Origin: Gammaproteobacteria bacterium
GTDB lineage: Bacteria > Pseudomonadota > Gammaproteobacteria > SZUA-229
Length of the DNA stretch: 7,422 nucleotides
Assembly (NCBI GenBank): GCA_029880105.1
Contig: JAOUPA010000095.1
Location: forward strand, 1 to 7,422
Reading direction: 5' to 3'
Below, in pieces: positions 6,094-7,422 of this stretch (the first letter of the stretch is position 1; every line of letters starts with the position of its first letter). The translations under genes and the position numbers were made by a program. The notes under the pieces are model-generated. The model had not been told where the DNA came from. It was given only the letters and a program-made list of their open reading frames with translations, and searched no databases.

Positions 6094-7185
6094 ATGATTA
6101 AGCAAAAATTTCTAACTTCAGTTCTGGTTGCTGCCTCGGTTGCGTTGGTGGGTTGTGGTGGTGCTACGGCAATGTATCGTGGTGATATTAGTCATACCGG
6201 AATAATGTCGAGCTCGGGGCCAAGTTCACTGGATACGCTGGCATGGAAATACCGACTACCAGATAAAACTTATGCATCGCCTGTTGCTGATGGTAATAAT
6301 ATTTACATTGGATGTAATGACGGTCAGCTATATGCAATTGACCAGGGAACTGGCAAAGTAAACTGGACTTTCAGGACCGGGGCAAATGTTGAATCATCAG
6401 TGGCACTGGCTGATGGCTATGTGTTTGTTGGTAGCTGGGATAAGAATTTTTATGCGATAGATGCAGAGACACGTGCAGTGCACTGGCAAATCCCGGTTAA
6501 TGGGCCTATTTCTTCTTCACCTGTAGCGCACAATGGCACAGTTTATTTTGGTGCTGAAGATGGCTTTATGTATGCGATCGATATTGATAGTGGTCGTGAG
6601 AAATGGAAGTTTAATGCAAAGGGTGGTATCTATTCTTCACCAGCAATTAAAGGCGACTACCTCTTTTTCGGTACGCTCAAGGGTATGATGTACTCTGTAA
6701 ATATAGAAACAGGCCAGGAGTTCTGGCGTTTCCCATTGAGACATAAAATTCATTCTTCACCTGCTGTAGATGAAGATAATGTTTATTTTGGTGCCGATGA
6801 TAAATATATGTATGCTGTTAATATTCGAACCGGTCAGGAAGTCTGGAAAAAGAAAACGGCAGGCCAGGTATTGTCTTCGCCAGCATTGAGCGGTGGTCTG
6901 GTTATCTTTGGTAGTAAGGACGGTTATGTTTATGGGTATGACAGGAATACCGGTTACCGTGAATGGGAATATCGTACCGAAGGACCAGTGTTTTCTTCGC
7001 CAGTTGTTGCTTCAGGCCTGGTTTACATAAGTAGTACTGATCAGAATATGTATGTTTTAAATGAGTCTAACGGTGAATATAAATGGAAATATACCACTGA
7101 AGATAAAATTTTCTCATCACCTGTTGTCGACAGTGGTAAGGTTTACTTTAGCAGTGTTGATGGTTCCGTCTACGCTGTTAAGTAA
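6094..7185 (+). CDS. Outer-membrane-type lipoprotein with eight-bladed PQQ-like beta-propeller
   Basis: The protein is 363 residues from ATG 6094. I choose this start over TTG 6055 and ATG 6082 because GGAG (6084-6087) lies six bases upstream. This start also gives a classic lipoprotein signal: MIKQKF, a hydrophobic stretch, and lipobox LVGC with Cys21 as the lipidated residue. Gly at +2 is not the Asp inner-membrane retention signal, so an outer-membrane anchor is likely. The rest is eight PQQ-like repeats of the form SSPV...VYFG..DG.MYA.....TG...W, each 40 residues. The last repeat is completed by the N-terminal strand before the first Trp (velcro closure). The fold is like BamB, an eight-bladed subunit of the Bam complex. 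The usual BamB neighbour der is absent here, so I call it BamB-like rather than bamB. No PQQ-enzyme catalytic residues can be assigned. Likely a protein-interaction scaffold in the periplasm. Confidence 0.85.
   Translation: MIKQKFLTSVLVAASVALVGCGGATAMYRGDISHTGIMSSSGPSSLDTLAWKYRLPDKTYASPVADGNNIYIGCNDGQLYAIDQGTGKVNWTFRTGANVESSVALADGYVFVGSWDKNFYAIDAETRAVHWQIPVNGPISSSPVAHNGTVYFGAEDGFMYAIDIDSGREKWKFNAKGGIYSSPAIKGDYLFFGTLKGMMYSVNIETGQEFWRFPLRHKIHSSPAVDEDNVYFGADDKYMYAVNIRTGQEVWKKKTAGQVLSSPALSGGLVIFGSKDGYVYGYDRNTGYREWEYRTEGPVFSSPVVASGLVYISSTDQNMYVLNESNGEYKWKYTTEDKIFSSPVVDSGKVYFSSVDGSVYAVK
6244..7182 (+). repeat. In-phase 120-nt coding repeats (eight propeller blades)
   Basis: The conserved Trp codon TGG falls at 6244, 6364, 6484, 6604, 6724, 6844, 6964 and 7084. 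The SSP-type segment begins near 6271, 6391, 6511, 6631, 6751, 6871, 6991 and 7111. The period is therefore exactly 120 nt over eight units with no insertion or deletion. At the nucleotide level the clearest shared block is the TCTTCACCW/TCTTCGCCA segment of units 3-7. Elsewhere the units have diverged, so this is an old amplification, not a fresh tandem array. Confidence 0.85.
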
Positions 7186-7194
7186 TTAATGCAG

Positions 7195-7230
7195 GCCGGG
7201 CTTTATAGTTTTTGCAATATAAGGCCCGGC
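7195..7230. terminator. Long hairpin between convergent genes, probable shared terminator
   Basis: GCCGGGCTTTATA (7195-7207) pairs with TATAAGGCCCGGC (7218-7230): 13 bp with a single T-G wobble around a ten-base loop (7208-7217). It lies 9 bp after the lipoprotein stop. Its last base is also the last base of the stop codon of the minus-strand nuclease gene. The plus-strand tail TATTCT is only partly T-rich and the minus-strand tail is not T-rich, so termination efficiency is uncertain on either strand. Confidence 0.6.
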
Positions 7231-7422
7231 TATTCTATTGATGAATTATCCAGGGTGTCTCTTCGGCATAAACCGTCAAAGTGGCAGTAGTTACAGGTAG
7301 ATGTGTCGCCCCACGCGGGTAGCTCCTTGTTCTGCTGAATCATACCGAGTATGGATTTGAGGCGAAGTAGAATGTCTGCTTTTAAAGTTTCCAGAATTTC
7401 ACCAGAAAGGCTCGCGCCCTCC
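7230..7422 (-). CDS. PD-(D/E)XK (RecB/AddB-like) nuclease, C-terminal fragment
   Basis: Minus-strand frame open from the window edge to a TAG stop (complement of 7230-7232), giving 63 residues of the C-terminus; the rest lies to the right. The fragment has an amphipathic helix (ILETLKADILLRLKSIL), then LPAWGDTSTCNYCHFDGLCRRD. Its three cysteines form CX2CX5C. That is the C-terminal part of the four-cysteine iron-sulphur signature of AddB and related PD-(D/E)XK exonucleases, whose first cysteine lies well upstream of the nuclease motif. The PAWGD...C..C.....CRRD ending is what I recall from a gammaproteobacterial 'probable DNA repair protein' family. Nuclease residues themselves are outside the window. 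Convergent with the lipoprotein gene and sharing its hairpin. Confidence 0.7.
   Translation of the reverse strand, partial: EGASLSGEILETLKADILLRLKSILGMIQQNKELPAWGDTSTCNYCHFDGLCRRDTLDNSSIE

Noticed and set aside
6244..7182. 120-nt periodic array as CRISPR or non-coding tandem repeat
   Set aside because: Periodicity is in codon phase and tracks propeller residues; the units are not near-identical in DNA.

Overview
The window looks like a conserved housekeeping stretch of a gammaproteobacterial chromosome, outside the Enterobacterales. The CysS, S6, S18, L9, DnaB and Alr proteins resemble their gammaproteobacterial orthologues. The order rpsF-rpsR-(DUF2232 membrane protein)-rplI-dnaB-alr is the one I recall from Pseudomonas-type genomes. 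Enterics instead have priB between rpsF and rpsR and lack the membrane protein there. I cannot name the genus. No mobile element, CRISPR array, tRNA or rRNA is visible.

Layout. (1) 1-1121: 3' portion of cysS, which continues to the left. (2) 1122-1278: intergenic region with a good sigma70 promoter (TTGTAT, 17 bp, TAGAAT) and a leader that can fold into the S6:S18-binding CCG-bulge motif, hiding the rpsF ribosome binding site. (3) 1279-3393: one ribosomal-protein operon, rpsF-rpsR-DUF2232-rplI. A possible nine-codon leader peptide with an internal hairpin precedes the DUF2232 gene. The operon ends in a strong intrinsic terminator at 3426-3458. (4) 3492-5982: dnaB and alr, apparently one transcription unit, with dnaB broken by a one-base frameshift just before its arginine-finger motif. 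(5) 6094-7185: an outer-membrane-type lipoprotein carrying an eight-bladed PQQ-like beta-propeller in which every blade is exactly 40 codons apart. (6) 7195-7230: a long hairpin between convergent genes. (7) 7230-7422, minus strand: the C-terminal end of a PD-(D/E)XK (RecB/AddB-like) nuclease with a CX2CX5C iron-sulphur signature.

Working together: the first operon supplies ribosomal proteins and is probably autoregulated by the S6:S18 complex. dnaB supplies the replicative helicase. alr supplies D-alanine for peptidoglycan. The lipoprotein and the nuclease are separate units with no obvious link to the rest.

Most of the window is ordinary. The points that deserve a second look are the dnaB frameshift, the rpsF leader RNA, the leader-peptide/hairpin arrangement before the DUF2232 gene, and the indel-free 120-nt phasing of the propeller gene. 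I see no convincing novel multi-gene system.
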